A DNA stretch of 18,314 nt from Pirellulales bacterium (GCA_022842745.1 JALHPA010000003.1:1-18314); one strand, 5' to 3'; positions 1 through 7,360 are shown, counted from the first letter of the stretch. The notes: generated by a model not told the origin, from the letters alone. Numbers and translations: made by a program.

Positions 1-446
1 CGATCCGCCGCCGAAATCGAGCGCGGCGCCGAACAGCCGGTTTTACGCTGATGGAAGTGCTGCTCGTGCTGGCGATCCTCGTGATCCTCGGCTCGTTGGC
101 CGTAACCATGTTCACCGGCGTTCAGCGGAGCGCCAACATTAAAGCGGCCCAGAGCCAGATTAGCCTGATCGAAAGCGCGCTGGAACAGGCGCAGTTTGCT
201 CTAGGTGTCTACCCCAGCGATTTATCCAGCTTGCGCTCGTCGACGCCCCCCGCCGAGGCATCCGGCGCCAATTCACAATGGAGCGGACCGTACCTCAACA
301 AGGATGTCCCGCCAGACCCCTGGGGAAATCCCTATCAGTACAACCCGAACGGCGGACGCAATACCGATAAGGCCGATGTGTGGTCGCTCGGTCCGGATGG
401 ACAAGACGGCACCGCCGACGACATCGGCAATTGGCCCGTCCAGTAA
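1..446 (+). CDS. gspG: Type II secretion major pseudopilin GspG (5' end outside window)
   Basis: The reading frame is open from base 3 and ends with TAA at 444-446; the true start lies before the window. The visible part begins with an Arg-rich leader, then the prepilin peptidase site G|FTLME with Gly at -1, Phe at +1 and Glu at +5, then a hydrophobic helix of about 20 residues. This is the class III signal of pseudopilins, cleaved and methylated by the prepilin peptidase. The C-terminal part carries the GspG hallmark DPWGNPY and the segment SLGPDGQDGTADDIGNW, which in GspG proteins forms the calcium-binding loop that stabilises the pseudopilus. GspG polymerises into the periplasmic pseudopilus that pushes substrates through the secretin. 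It is followed by gspH to gspM in the same orientation. An internal ATG at base 51 lies inside the methylation motif and cannot be the start. Confidence 0.95.
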   Translation, partial: IRRRNRARRRTAGFTLMEVLLVLAILVILGSLAVTMFTGVQRSANIKAAQSQISLIESALEQAQFALGVYPSDLSSLRSSTPPAEASGANSQWSGPYLNKDVPPDPWGNPYQYNPNGGRNTDKADVWSLGPDGQDGTADDIGNWPVQ

Positions 447-454
447 AGAGGATC

Positions 455-476
455 CGGGTGAAAGCGACTTCACCCG
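455..476 (+). promoter_or_regulatory. Perfect stem-loop just after gspG
   Basis: The arms CGGGTGAA (455-462) and TTCACCCG (469-476) are exact reverse complements around the 6-nt loop AGCGAC, starting 9 nt after the gspG stop. No T-run follows, so it is not a classical intrinsic terminator. It could be a 3'-end stabiliser or a leaky terminator that lets the major pseudopilin GspG be made in excess over the minor pseudopilins downstream; that role is inference. Confidence 0.6.
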
Positions 477-578
477 CTCGTGGCTAGCCGTTCGATCCCC
501 AACGCTTGTCGGTCACAACGCACACCAGCCTGCCAATTCAGCAAGCGCGAAGACATCGTTTTTCCAGGGGAAACCGCC

Positions 579-1151
579 GTGAACCAACGACTTACCCGCC
601 GAAGCTCGCGGTCGGCGGGGTTCACGCTGTTCGAAATCCTCCTCACACTCGCCCTCTTGGTGGCGGTGGCCGCCATGTCCTGGCCCGCGTTCACCCGGGC
701 ATTCGAAAACGAACGCCTGCGCAAAGGGGCCGATATGGTCCGGACCGCCTGGACCAACGCCCGCTTGCAGGCCATGTCCACCGGACTGACGCACGCCTTC
801 GAGTACGAATTCGGCGGCAACCAGTTCTCGATCGTGGCTTCCGAGACCGACGCCTCGGGAGATTCCGCCACGGTTTCTAGCAACGCGCCCGGGGTGTCGC
901 GCCCCGCAACGCTGCCGGACGGCATTTCGTTTTATGCCGGCGAGAAAGTGGTCGAGGGGCGCTCTGCCGCCGTGGAGGGGGACGGGGGACAGACGCTCCC
1001 TCGCGTCTTCTTCTACCCCGATGGAACGACCTCGACCGCGCAAGTCCTGTTGTCCAATTCCCAGGAGCGGTTTCTGAAGGTCGAGCTGCGGGGGATGACG
1101 GCCACTTCCCGCTCCGGCGAAATCATCGGTCCCGACGAGGTGGGGCTATGA
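579..1151 (+). CDS. gspH: Type II secretion minor pseudopilin GspH
   Basis: This gene encodes a 190-residue prepilin-like protein. I chose the GTG at 579 because an AGGGGA Shine-Dalgarno sequence sits at 566-571 and because it gives a normal 14-residue leader (two Arg-Arg-type basic stretches) ending in Gly before F-T-L-F-E; the ATG at 480 would overlap the hairpin region and make an unusually long leader. After the cleavage site comes the hydrophobic N-terminal helix and then a beta-rich C-terminal domain of the GspH/FimT type. GspH is a minor pseudopilin thought to link the pseudopilus shaft (GspG) to the I-J-K tip. The 132-nt gap from gspG contains a hairpin; the 3' end overlaps gspI by ATGA, which suggests translational coupling. 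Assignment to H rather than another minor pseudopilin rests on gene order and the F-T-L-F-E plus short C-terminal domain pattern. Confidence 0.85.
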   Translation: MNQRLTRRSSRSAGFTLFEILLTLALLVAVAAMSWPAFTRAFENERLRKGADMVRTAWTNARLQAMSTGLTHAFEYEFGGNQFSIVASETDASGDSATVSSNAPGVSRPATLPDGISFYAGEKVVEGRSAAVEGDGGQTLPRVFFYPDGTTSTAQVLLSNSQERFLKVELRGMTATSRSGEIIGPDEVGL

Positions 1152-1606
1152 TCCTGCGCCGGCGTAAACTTGCCACGGGGCGGGCCTTCACCTTGCTCGA
1201 GGTCATTTTGGCCCTTGCGATTCTATCGGGCGCCTTGGCCGTCCTGGGAGAGTTGCTCCGGCTGGGCCTGCGCAATGCCAAACAAGCCCGGGATTTGACG
1301 CGGGCCACCGTGCTGTGCGAAAGCAAATTGGCCGAGGTCATGGCGGGTCTGCTCCTCCCTCAACCTGTGGCCAACTCGGTTTGCGAAACCGACGCCAATT
1401 GGGTCTACAGCATCGAGTTCCAAAATATCGACCAGCAGGGGACGATCAGCGTTCGGGTCACGGTGGCCCCCGCCGAGTCGACCGAAGCCAACCCCACCAC
1501 TTGCTCGCTGGTCCGCTGGATGCAAGATCCCGGCGTGCTCGAGCAAGAAGCGGCCGACGCCGAAGCGGCGGCCAGCGCCAGCAGTTCTTCGAGCAGCGGT
1601 ACCTAG
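1148..1606 (+). CDS. gspI: Type II secretion minor pseudopilin GspI
   Basis: The 152-residue product starts at an ATG that overlaps the gspH stop (ATGA). The leader is MILRRRKLATGRA with cleavage predicted before FTLLEVILALAIL; the +5 Glu is present, but the -1 residue is Ala rather than the usual Gly. The conserved pattern E-S-K-L-A-E-V after the N-terminal helix (about residues 57-63) is typical of GspI (consensus A.NKL.E). GspI starts assembly of the I-J-K tip complex in the inner membrane. The last roughly 20 residues are a low-complexity Ala/Glu stretch ending in SASSSSSSGT, a shorter version of the Ser-rich sequence seen in the next two genes. The gap to gspJ is 16 nt with no strong ribosome binding site. 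Confidence 0.88.
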   Translation: MILRRRKLATGRAFTLLEVILALAILSGALAVLGELLRLGLRNAKQARDLTRATVLCESKLAEVMAGLLLPQPVANSVCETDANWVYSIEFQNIDQQGTISVRVTVAPAESTEANPTTCSLVRWMQDPGVLEQEAADAEAAASASSSSSSGT

Positions 1607-1622
1607 CGAGAAACCGATTGCA

Positions 1623-3071
1623 ATGATGACCTCCGTTTCTTTCAATCGACAGGCTCCCTTGCGCCGAGCGTTCTCGCTCCTGGAAGTGATCCTGGCCTTG
1701 GCTCTGACCAGCCTGGTGATGATCGCGGTCAGCATGGCGATCGATCTGCACCTCCGCGCGGTCGACCGCACCCGCGGCAGCAACGAGCAAGACCAGTTGG
1801 GCCGGGTACTGTTGCGACGGATCGCCGACGACTTGCGCGGAACCGTGCGCACCGAGCCATTCGACGATGCCGGACTGCAGTCGATGCTTAGCGCCGCGAC
1901 CAGCGCCGCCGCCGGCGGCCTGCAAAGCGCCTTGGGTGACAGCGGGAGTTCTTCTGGCGGGAATTCTTCTGGCGGCAGTAGTTCCGGCGGCAATTCTTCG
2001 GGCGGCGGCGGTTCCGGCGGCAGCAGCGGAGGCTCGGGAAGCGGCTCAGCAAGCGGAACCGGAGGCGCCTCGGGGAGCGGTTCCAGCGGCGCGTCGTCGT
2101 CGGGGGGAAGCTCAGGCAGCGGCGCAGGCAGCGGAAGTTCGTCCGGCGGTAGTGCTCAGGGAGGTGCATCTTCCAGCGGCAGTTCCAGCTCCTCTGCCGA
2201 TGAGGAAGCCACCCCCGCCCCCAAGCCCGGCCTGGTCGGAACGCAATTCGAAATGCAGGTCGACGTAAGCCGGGTTCCACGGCCGGAGGAAATGTCGCTT
2301 GCTACCACGCTTCCCAGCGACATGCGTTCTGTGGCCTATTTCATCGGAACCGATACCACCGGTAGCGCCGCCGGTCAGAGCGGCCTGGCGTTGATGCGCC
2401 GCGAGACGAGCCGCTCCCAAAGCACCTATCTCTCCGAACAGGGAGACACCCAGTCCCTGCTGGCCATGAGCGAGGTCCTGGCCCCCGAGGCGTATCGCAT
2501 CGAGTTCGCGTATTGGGACGGCGCCGAGTGGCTCACCGAATGGGACTCGACCGCCGATGGCACATTGCCCCAGGCCGTGAAGATCGCCATTGCCGTCAAC
2601 GGCCCCGGGGGCGAACAGCCCTACCTCAACGACGCTTCGATCATGGACCTCCAGTCAACCGCCGCCGCCCCGATCTACCAACTCACCGTTCATCTTCCCA
2701 ATGCCCAGGCCGCAAGCGCTTCGACCGGCGGCGCCGGCGGCGCCTCCGGCAGTGACGACTCCTCCGGGAGTGGCGGCGCCAGCGGTTCTTCGTCCGGCGG
2801 CGCCCAAGGCGGGTCCAGCGGCAGCGGGTCCAGCGGCAGCGGGTCCAGCGGCAGCGGGTCCAGCGGCAGCGGGTCCAGCGGCAGCGGGTCTAGCAGCAGC
2901 GGCTCTAGTGGTAGCGGATCCGGTGGCAGCTCAACCGGAGGCGGTTCCACCGGGGGTGGCGGCACGGCAGGCGGGTCCGCCGGAGGATCCAGCCGCGGTA
3001 CAGGATCGACCGGCGGCGGTACTGGCACCGGCGGTAGTGGCACCGGCAGCGGCACGCGAGGGGGGCGCTAA
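1623..3071 (+). CDS. gspJ: Type II secretion minor pseudopilin GspJ with two Ser/Gly-rich regions
   Basis: The 482-residue product has a 16-residue leader ending in Ala before FSLLEVILALALTS, the N-terminal helix, and then the GspJ pattern of polar helix followed by beta strands. Typical GspJ proteins are about 200 residues. Here residues about 107-191 are an insert almost wholly of Ser and Gly, and residues about 364-482 are a Gly/Ser/Thr tail, so some 40 percent of the protein is low complexity. The folded core is about residues 17-106 plus 192-363, including a segment resembling the GspJ beta domain (PEAYRIEFAYWDGAEW). GspJ joins GspI and GspK in the tip complex. The start could be the first or second ATG (1623 or 1626). 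The family call is supported by position and cleavage site; the function of the Ser/Gly regions is unknown. Confidence 0.85.
   Translation: MMTSVSFNRQAPLRRAFSLLEVILALALTSLVMIAVSMAIDLHLRAVDRTRGSNEQDQLGRVLLRRIADDLRGTVRTEPFDDAGLQSMLSAATSAAAGGLQSALGDSGSSSGGNSSGGSSSGGNSSGGGGSGGSSGGSGSGSASGTGGASGSGSSGASSSGGSSGSGAGSGSSSGGSAQGGASSSGSSSSSADEEATPAPKPGLVGTQFEMQVDVSRVPRPEEMSLATTLPSDMRSVAYFIGTDTTGSAAGQSGLALMRRETSRSQSTYLSEQGDTQSLLAMSEVLAPEAYRIEFAYWDGAEWLTEWDSTADGTLPQAVKIAIAVNGPGGEQPYLNDASIMDLQSTAAAPIYQLTVHLPNAQAASASTGGAGGASGSDDSSGSGGASGSSSGGAQGGSSGSGSSGSGSSGSGSSGSGSSGSGSSSSGSSGSGSGGSSTGGGSTGGGGTAGGSAGGSSRGTGSTGGGTGTGGSGTGSGTRGGR
1941..2195 (+). repeat. Ser/Gly-coding low-complexity insert in gspJ
   Basis: Codons 107-191 of gspJ are almost all AGC, TCC, TCG, TCT, GGC and GGA, in degenerate short repeats such as GGCGG-N-TTCTTCTGGCGG. 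Unlike the downstream array, copies differ at many synonymous positions, so this looks like an older, decayed expansion. It separates the N-terminal helix region from the beta domain of GspJ. Confidence 0.85.
2712..3068 (+). repeat. Gly/Ser/Thr-coding low-complexity tail of gspJ
   Basis: The last 119 codons of gspJ encode Gly, Ser, Thr and a few Ala, Asp and Gln, ending in a basic TRGGR. It contains the perfect 15-bp array at 2811-2885. The 3' end (3058-3065, GAGGGGGG) doubles as the ribosome binding site of gspK. Confidence 0.85.
2811..2900 (+). repeat. 15-bp tandem array in gspJ, five perfect copies plus one degenerate
   Basis: The unit gggtccagcggcagc occurs five times without any mismatch at 2811-2885, followed by a copy with two changes (gggtctagcagcagc) at 2886-2900. 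The unit is in frame and encodes Gly-Ser-Ser-Gly-Ser. Identity at synonymous positions indicates recent expansion by slippage or unequal exchange. Confidence 0.95.
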
Positions 3072-3073
3072 CC

Positions 3074-4822
3074 GTGATGTCGCTAACCATGACCTCGCCA
3101 ATCGAACGCCCCACCCCCTTGAACTGCACCAGCGCCCGCCAATGGGCGACTGGTGGATGCCGACCCCTACCGCGCCCCGCGCCGACCCGCTGCGGCATGG
3201 TCCTGCTCCTGGTCCTGATCGTGATCGCGCTTTTGAGCCTCGCGGCGTTCAGCTTCACCGACATGATGTACGCCGAGTACAAAGCCGCCATCGTGAACCA
3301 AAGACAGGCCCAAGCCCGCGCCCTCGCCGACTCGGGAATCGAATTCCTGCAGCGGTTCTTGAGCCAATTGCCCGACGTCCAGCAACAGGGTGGGGGGCGA
3401 TTCGACAACCCTAGCAGCTTCCAAGGCGTGCTCGTGCAGGACGCTGAACTTCCGCGCGATCGCGGGCGGTTCAGTATCCTGGCCCCATCGATCGACGAAA
3501 GCGGCAACATCCAGGGAGTCCGCTACGGCGTCGAAGACGAGTCGTGCAAGCTCAACCTCAACGTGCTGTTGGTCGCCGACAAGGTGCAGCCCAACGCCGG
3601 GCGGACGCTCCTCATGGCGCTCCCAGGCATGACGGAAACAGCCGCCGACAGCATCCTCGACTGGATGGATGCCGATTCCGAACCGCGCGAGTTCGGCGCC
3701 GAGGACGAAACGTACCTCGGCCAAGGCTACCGCTGCAAAAACGGTCCGCCCGATACGATCGAAGAGCTGCTCGTGGTGCAAGGAGTCACGCCGCAATTGC
3801 TCTTTGGCCTGGACGCCAACCGCAACGGCATCATCGACGACAACGAGGCCGGAGGCGATTCGATCTCGGCCGCCTACGGCGCCCCCGCCGAGGCGGACCG
3901 CGGTTGGGCCGCGCAAATGACGCTCTACAGCGTCGAAGCCAACTTGCAGCCGGACGGCACGCCCCGCATCGACCTCAACAACAGCGACCTGCAAGCGCTC
4001 TCCGACCAACTCAGCCAGGTCTTTACCCAGGAGTGGGTCAACTTCATCATCGCCTACCGGCAGAACGGCCCTGCGCCGCAAACTCGTTCGACCGGTGGTT
4101 CCGGCGGCAGTGGTTCCGGCGGCAGTGGTTCCGGCGGCAGTGGTTCCGGCGGCAGTGGTTCCGGCGGCAGTGGAACCAGCGGTGGCAGCGCCAGCGGAAA
4201 TACCGCCAATGCCCAGACCCAAGATGCCTCCACCCTGCAAATCGATCTCACCCAACCTGCCAAGGCGCAATTCACCAGCGTCCTCGACCTGATTGGCGCT
4301 CGGGTCAGCATCCCGGTGGCGATGTCCAACACCACCGTGTCGATTGTCTCCCCCTTCGCCGACGAGCCTTTATCGATGGGGACCTATCTCCCCACCCTCT
4401 TGGACCACGTCACTGTGAACAAAGCGGCCACCATTCCCGGCCGGATCAACATCAATCGCGCCAGCGAACTGGTCCTCAAGGGAATTCCCGGAATGACCGA
4501 AGCGATCCTCGAGCGCCTGCTCGCCGAACGCCAAAGCACCGAGGAAATCACCAGCGATTCTCCCTTCCGGCACGAACATTGGCTGCTTTACAAGCAGGTG
4601 GTCACGCTGGACGAAATGAAGCGCCTCGTTCCCTTCATCACCGCTGGAGGCTCCGTGTACCGTGCCCAAGTGGTGGGATATTTCGACGACCAAGGACCCG
4701 CCGCCCGGCTGGAAGTCGTCATCAATGCTAGTTCCACGACTCCCCGGGTAGTATTCTGGAGGGATATGACCAATCTCGGGCGCGGATTCAACCTGGCCAC
4801 GCTGGGAAGCGGCGCCCTTTAA
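3074..4822 (+). CDS. gspK: Type II secretion minor pseudopilin GspK with Gly/Ser linker
   Basis: The 582-residue product is the tip pseudopilin. GTG at 3074 is favoured because GAGGGGGG (3058-3065) lies 8 nt upstream; ATG at 3077 is possible. The leader is long (41 residues) and ends in Gly before MVLLLVLIVIALLSL; as is usual for GspK there is no Glu at +5. GspK landmarks follow: SCKLNLN, a helix-hairpin-helix-like LPGMTETAADSILDWMD, the GAEDETY segment, and a second helix-hairpin-helix near residues 456-485 (GRININRASELVLKGIPG). Residues 247-258 (DANRNGIIDDNE) form a textbook EF-hand loop. Residues about 340-375 are a Gly/Ser linker encoded by a 15-bp array, between two conserved segments. 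GspK is larger than the usual 300-350 residues mainly because of the leader, linker and inserts. It starts 2 nt after gspJ. Confidence 0.9.
   Translation: MMSLTMTSPIERPTPLNCTSARQWATGGCRPLPRPAPTRCGMVLLLVLIVIALLSLAAFSFTDMMYAEYKAAIVNQRQAQARALADSGIEFLQRFLSQLPDVQQQGGGRFDNPSSFQGVLVQDAELPRDRGRFSILAPSIDESGNIQGVRYGVEDESCKLNLNVLLVADKVQPNAGRTLLMALPGMTETAADSILDWMDADSEPREFGAEDETYLGQGYRCKNGPPDTIEELLVVQGVTPQLLFGLDANRNGIIDDNEAGGDSISAAYGAPAEADRGWAAQMTLYSVEANLQPDGTPRIDLNNSDLQALSDQLSQVFTQEWVNFIIAYRQNGPAPQTRSTGGSGGSGSGGSGSGGSGSGGSGSGGSGTSGGSASGNTANAQTQDASTLQIDLTQPAKAQFTSVLDLIGARVSIPVAMSNTTVSIVSPFADEPLSMGTYLPTLLDHVTVNKAATIPGRININRASELVLKGIPGMTEAILERLLAERQSTEEITSDSPFRHEHWLLYKQVVTLDEMKRLVPFITAGGSVYRAQVVGYFDDQGPAARLEVVINASSTTPRVVFWRDMTNLGRGFNLATLGSGAL
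4097..4171 (+). repeat. 15-bp tandem array in gspK, five perfect copies
   Basis: The unit ggttccggcggcagt occurs five times with no mismatch and is in frame, encoding Gly-Ser-Gly-Gly-Ser. The unit matches the gspJ unit at 12 of 15 positions. It is flanked by degenerate Gly/Ser codons up to about 4198. Confidence 0.95.
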
Positions 4823-4868
4823 CCACACACCCAAACCGACCGACTGACCTGCCACCGGACCGACCCCT

Positions 4869-6362
4869 ATGCCCAAATTTTTGGCCCTGGAATGGGACGA
4901 CCACGAAATCCGCCTCGCCGCCGCCACCACCCGCGGCCACGTGCTGGTGTTGGAACACGCCGACGCCGTGCCGCTGGCCCACGTCGGCGAGGGCGCGTCC
5001 CGATCGGCCAAGGAGCTGGGTCAGGCGATCGCCGAGCGCGTCGCCGGGTACGGACTCCGCCGTCCCCAGGCGCTCGTCGCGGTGGGCCGTTCCAGCATCG
5101 AGCTTAAGGAATTGGCGCTTCCTCCGGCGCCGGACGACGATCTCCCCGATTTGGTCCGGTTCCAGGCCCTGCGCGAATTCAATACTCTCTCCGATGAATG
5201 GCCGCTGGACTTTGTTCCCTTTCCGGCCGGGCCGGACGAACCGCGCACCGTCCTGGCCGGGGCGATTTCCCCCGCCGCGGTGGAAGAGATTCGCGCGGTT
5301 TGCGACGCGGCCGGGCTGGAGTTGAGCCACCTGGTGCTGCGGCCCAGCGCCGCGGCGGCCCTGCTCACTCGCCGCGCGCCGCAGCCTGGTAAGGTCCGAC
5401 TGTTCGTCGATGTACTGGTCGATGAGGTCGACCTGACCGTCCTCGTCGACGAGGTGACGGTGCTCATGCGCACCGCGCGGCTGCCGGTCGAAGCCAGCCT
5501 CTCGACGCAGGTCCGCCCGTTGGTCTCGGAGCTTCGCCGCACAATCGCCGCGGTGCAAAATCGCCTCAAAGGACAGCGGGTCGAGGCGATCTTCCTGGCT
5601 GGAGACGGCCCCAACCAATCCGCGATGGCCGAGCAAATCTCCCGAGAATTGGAGTTGCCGGTCGAACTGTTCGATCCCTTCCAGAATTTTGAACTGGCCG
5701 CGGACCTGCGGGGGCGGCTCCCCGACCACCACAGCCGCTTTGCCCCCCTCCTGGGACTGTTGGCGGACGCCGGCGCCGGCGATCGCCACGACCTCGATTT
5801 CCTCCACCCGCGACGGCGGCCCGAGCCCAAGAGCCGTCGGCGGGAATTTGCCATCGGCGCGGCGGCGGCCGCGGTCGTGGCCCTGGCGTTCAGCGGTTGG
5901 ACCTGGATGCAGTTGTCGTCCAAGGACGAAGAGATCCAATTGCTCGCCAGCCGCGCGAAATCTCTGGATACCTCGCTCAAGCAAATGACCCTCGCCCAGA
6001 AGGACGTGGCGGAGATCGATCGCTGGATGGTCGGCGACGTGGTCTGGCTGGACATGCTGGAGCGAATGGCCAGCAAAGCGCCGGACGCAAAGGAGTTGAT
6101 GCTCACCGACCTCCAAATCTCCCCCACGCAAACCGGGGGCGCGATGTTGGTCAAAGGCCTGGCCACCGGGTCCGGGCGTCTGTCGCTCGAAGCGGCCCTG
6201 CGGCAAGCCAAACATCGGGTCACCGGCGGCAAAATCGTCCACGAGCCGCCGGGCAAGCGCTACGAGTGGAATTTTGAAACCAATGTCGAAGTCGTCAACG
6301 CGGCCACCGTCCCAGGCGCGAAAATCGCGGCAAAAGCCCCGACCCCGCGCGGCGCCAAGTAA
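4869..6362 (+). CDS. gspL: Type II secretion assembly-platform protein GspL (PilM-PilN type)
   Basis: The 497-residue product has a cytoplasmic actin-like (PilM/GspL) domain at about residues 3-300, starting FLALEWDDHEIRLAAA, with a strand pair LFVDVLVDEVDLTVLV at the position of the second phosphate motif and IFLAGDGPNQ at the position of the adenosine motif. The phosphate-2 motif lacks the usual D-I-G glycine, so nucleotide binding may be weak. An Arg-rich stretch (RRRPEPKSRRRE) precedes one transmembrane helix at about 328-349, followed by a coiled-coil-like segment and a PilN-like periplasmic domain. GspL recruits the ATPase GspE to the membrane and pairs with GspM. It is longer than the typical 380-400 residues. 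The gene lies 46 nt after gspK with only a weak ribosome binding site. PilM-PilN fusion is the normal make-up of GspL, so this is a family assignment rather than a novelty. Confidence 0.85.
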   Translation: MPKFLALEWDDHEIRLAAATTRGHVLVLEHADAVPLAHVGEGASRSAKELGQAIAERVAGYGLRRPQALVAVGRSSIELKELALPPAPDDDLPDLVRFQALREFNTLSDEWPLDFVPFPAGPDEPRTVLAGAISPAAVEEIRAVCDAAGLELSHLVLRPSAAAALLTRRAPQPGKVRLFVDVLVDEVDLTVLVDEVTVLMRTARLPVEASLSTQVRPLVSELRRTIAAVQNRLKGQRVEAIFLAGDGPNQSAMAEQISRELELPVELFDPFQNFELAADLRGRLPDHHSRFAPLLGLLADAGAGDRHDLDFLHPRRRPEPKSRRREFAIGAAAAAVVALAFSGWTWMQLSSKDEEIQLLASRAKSLDTSLKQMTLAQKDVAEIDRWMVGDVVWLDMLERMASKAPDAKELMLTDLQISPTQTGGAMLVKGLATGSGRLSLEAALRQAKHRVTGGKIVHEPPGKRYEWNFETNVEVVNAATVPGAKIAAKAPTPRGAK

Positions 6363-6414
6363 GAAGTCCGACCCGTCCAGAATTACGTCCCTGTTTCATC
6401 GGTGGTAAAGCGCT

Positions 6415-7350
6415 GTGCAAAGTCGTGAAAAGAAATTGTTGGCGGCGGTCGTGGCGCTGGCGGTCGTTCTCGTGGCCTGGTATGCCGCGGGAAGATTCGC
6501 CGGAATGTTTACCGACCGCGATGCCCGCATCGCGAATCTCTCCAAGGAGGTCGGCGAAAAGGAAGCCAAGCTGCGGGAGGCGAAGCGCGCGAAAGAGCGG
6601 CTCCGCGAGTTGGAGCATCGCGCTTTGCCCAGCGACCTCGAACAAGCGCGGGCCAAATACGAGAGCTGGCTCCTGTCGATCGCCACAAAGGCCAAATTGA
6701 GCGACGTGAAAGTCTCGGCGGCCCAAACGCCCAGCCGCAGCAAGGTCTACAGCAAGCTGGGCTACACCGTCGACGGCAAGGGAACGCTCCCCCAATTGGT
6801 AATGCTGTTGTACGAATTCTACGCGGCCAATCATCTGCACCAGTTGCGGAATCTGACCGTCAAACCCGTCGAGAAATCCACCCAATTGACCCTGTCGCTC
6901 GGGATCGAGGCCGTCAGCCTTCCCAATGCCGATCGTACCCAGGAATTGAATTCCGAACCGGCGAAGCGCCTGGCGCAAAAGAACCTCGACGCCTACGAAA
7001 AGATTATCTCGAAACGCAATCTATTCGCCGAGTACGTACCTCCCAAACCGCCCGAGGTCGCCAAGACCCCCGACCGCCCCCGCGAGCCGACCTTCGACCC
7101 CAGCCAGCAGGCGTATCTGACCTCGATCGTCGAAAGCAACGATCAGCCCCAAGCCTGGGTCCATCTGCGAACCGCCAACAAGACACTGCATCTGTTCGAA
7201 GGGGATACCTTCGACGTCGGACCGGTCAAGGGAAAGATCCTGCGGATCGGGGACGGGCAAATCGAGTTTGAGGTCAACGGAAAACGCCTCCATCTGACCC
7301 TCGGCAAGCCCCTCACCGAAGCCAAGGAAATGCAGGCGGCCAGCTTGTAA
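6415..7350 (+). CDS. gspM: GspM/PilO-like platform protein with a GspC/PilP-like C-terminal region
   Basis: The 311-residue product starts at GTG 6415 with GGTGG about 9 nt upstream. Residues 7-30 form one transmembrane helix, residues about 35-75 a charged coiled coil, and residues about 80-185 a PilO/GspM-like ferredoxin fold (LGYTVDGKGTLPQLVMLLYE followed by LRNLTVKPV). This alone matches GspM, usually near 160-190 residues. The remaining part begins with RNLFAEYVPPKPPEV at 201, the kind of Arg-x-Pro/Leu-Phe plus Pro-rich linker that precedes the homology region of GspC and PilP, then a small beta domain at about 222-300 with G-D-T-F-D-V-G and ILRIGDGQIEFEVNG, matching the GspC/PilP pattern of a glycine turn, a V-x-x-I strand and an L-x-L end. 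In other systems that region contacts the secretin N0 domain. It is the last gene of the operon, 52 nt after gspL. The fusion call is by eye. Confidence 0.75.
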   Translation: MQSREKKLLAAVVALAVVLVAWYAAGRFAGMFTDRDARIANLSKEVGEKEAKLREAKRAKERLRELEHRALPSDLEQARAKYESWLLSIATKAKLSDVKVSAAQTPSRSKVYSKLGYTVDGKGTLPQLVMLLYEFYAANHLHQLRNLTVKPVEKSTQLTLSLGIEAVSLPNADRTQELNSEPAKRLAQKNLDAYEKIISKRNLFAEYVPPKPPEVAKTPDRPREPTFDPSQQAYLTSIVESNDQPQAWVHLRTANKTLHLFEGDTFDVGPVKGKILRIGDGQIEFEVNGKRLHLTLGKPLTEAKEMQAASL

Positions 7351-7360
7351 GGCCAGTCGA

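Noticed and set aside
480..578. Upstream ATG at 480 as the gspH start
   Set aside because: It would give a leader of 47 residues; GTG 579 has a good ribosome binding site and gives a normal 14-residue leader.
2811..2900. Possible CRISPR-like direct repeats
   Set aside because: The units are contiguous with no spacers and are in frame with gspJ; they are a protein-coding tandem repeat.
3167..4270. 367-codon minus-strand frame opposite gspK
   Set aside because: It is the antisense of a well-supported gene, and its repeats are only the mirror of the Gly/Ser array.
4788..6242. 484-codon open frame on the minus strand opposite gspL
   Set aside because: High GC sequence produces long antisense frames; the product shows no family features, while the plus frame is a clear GspL.
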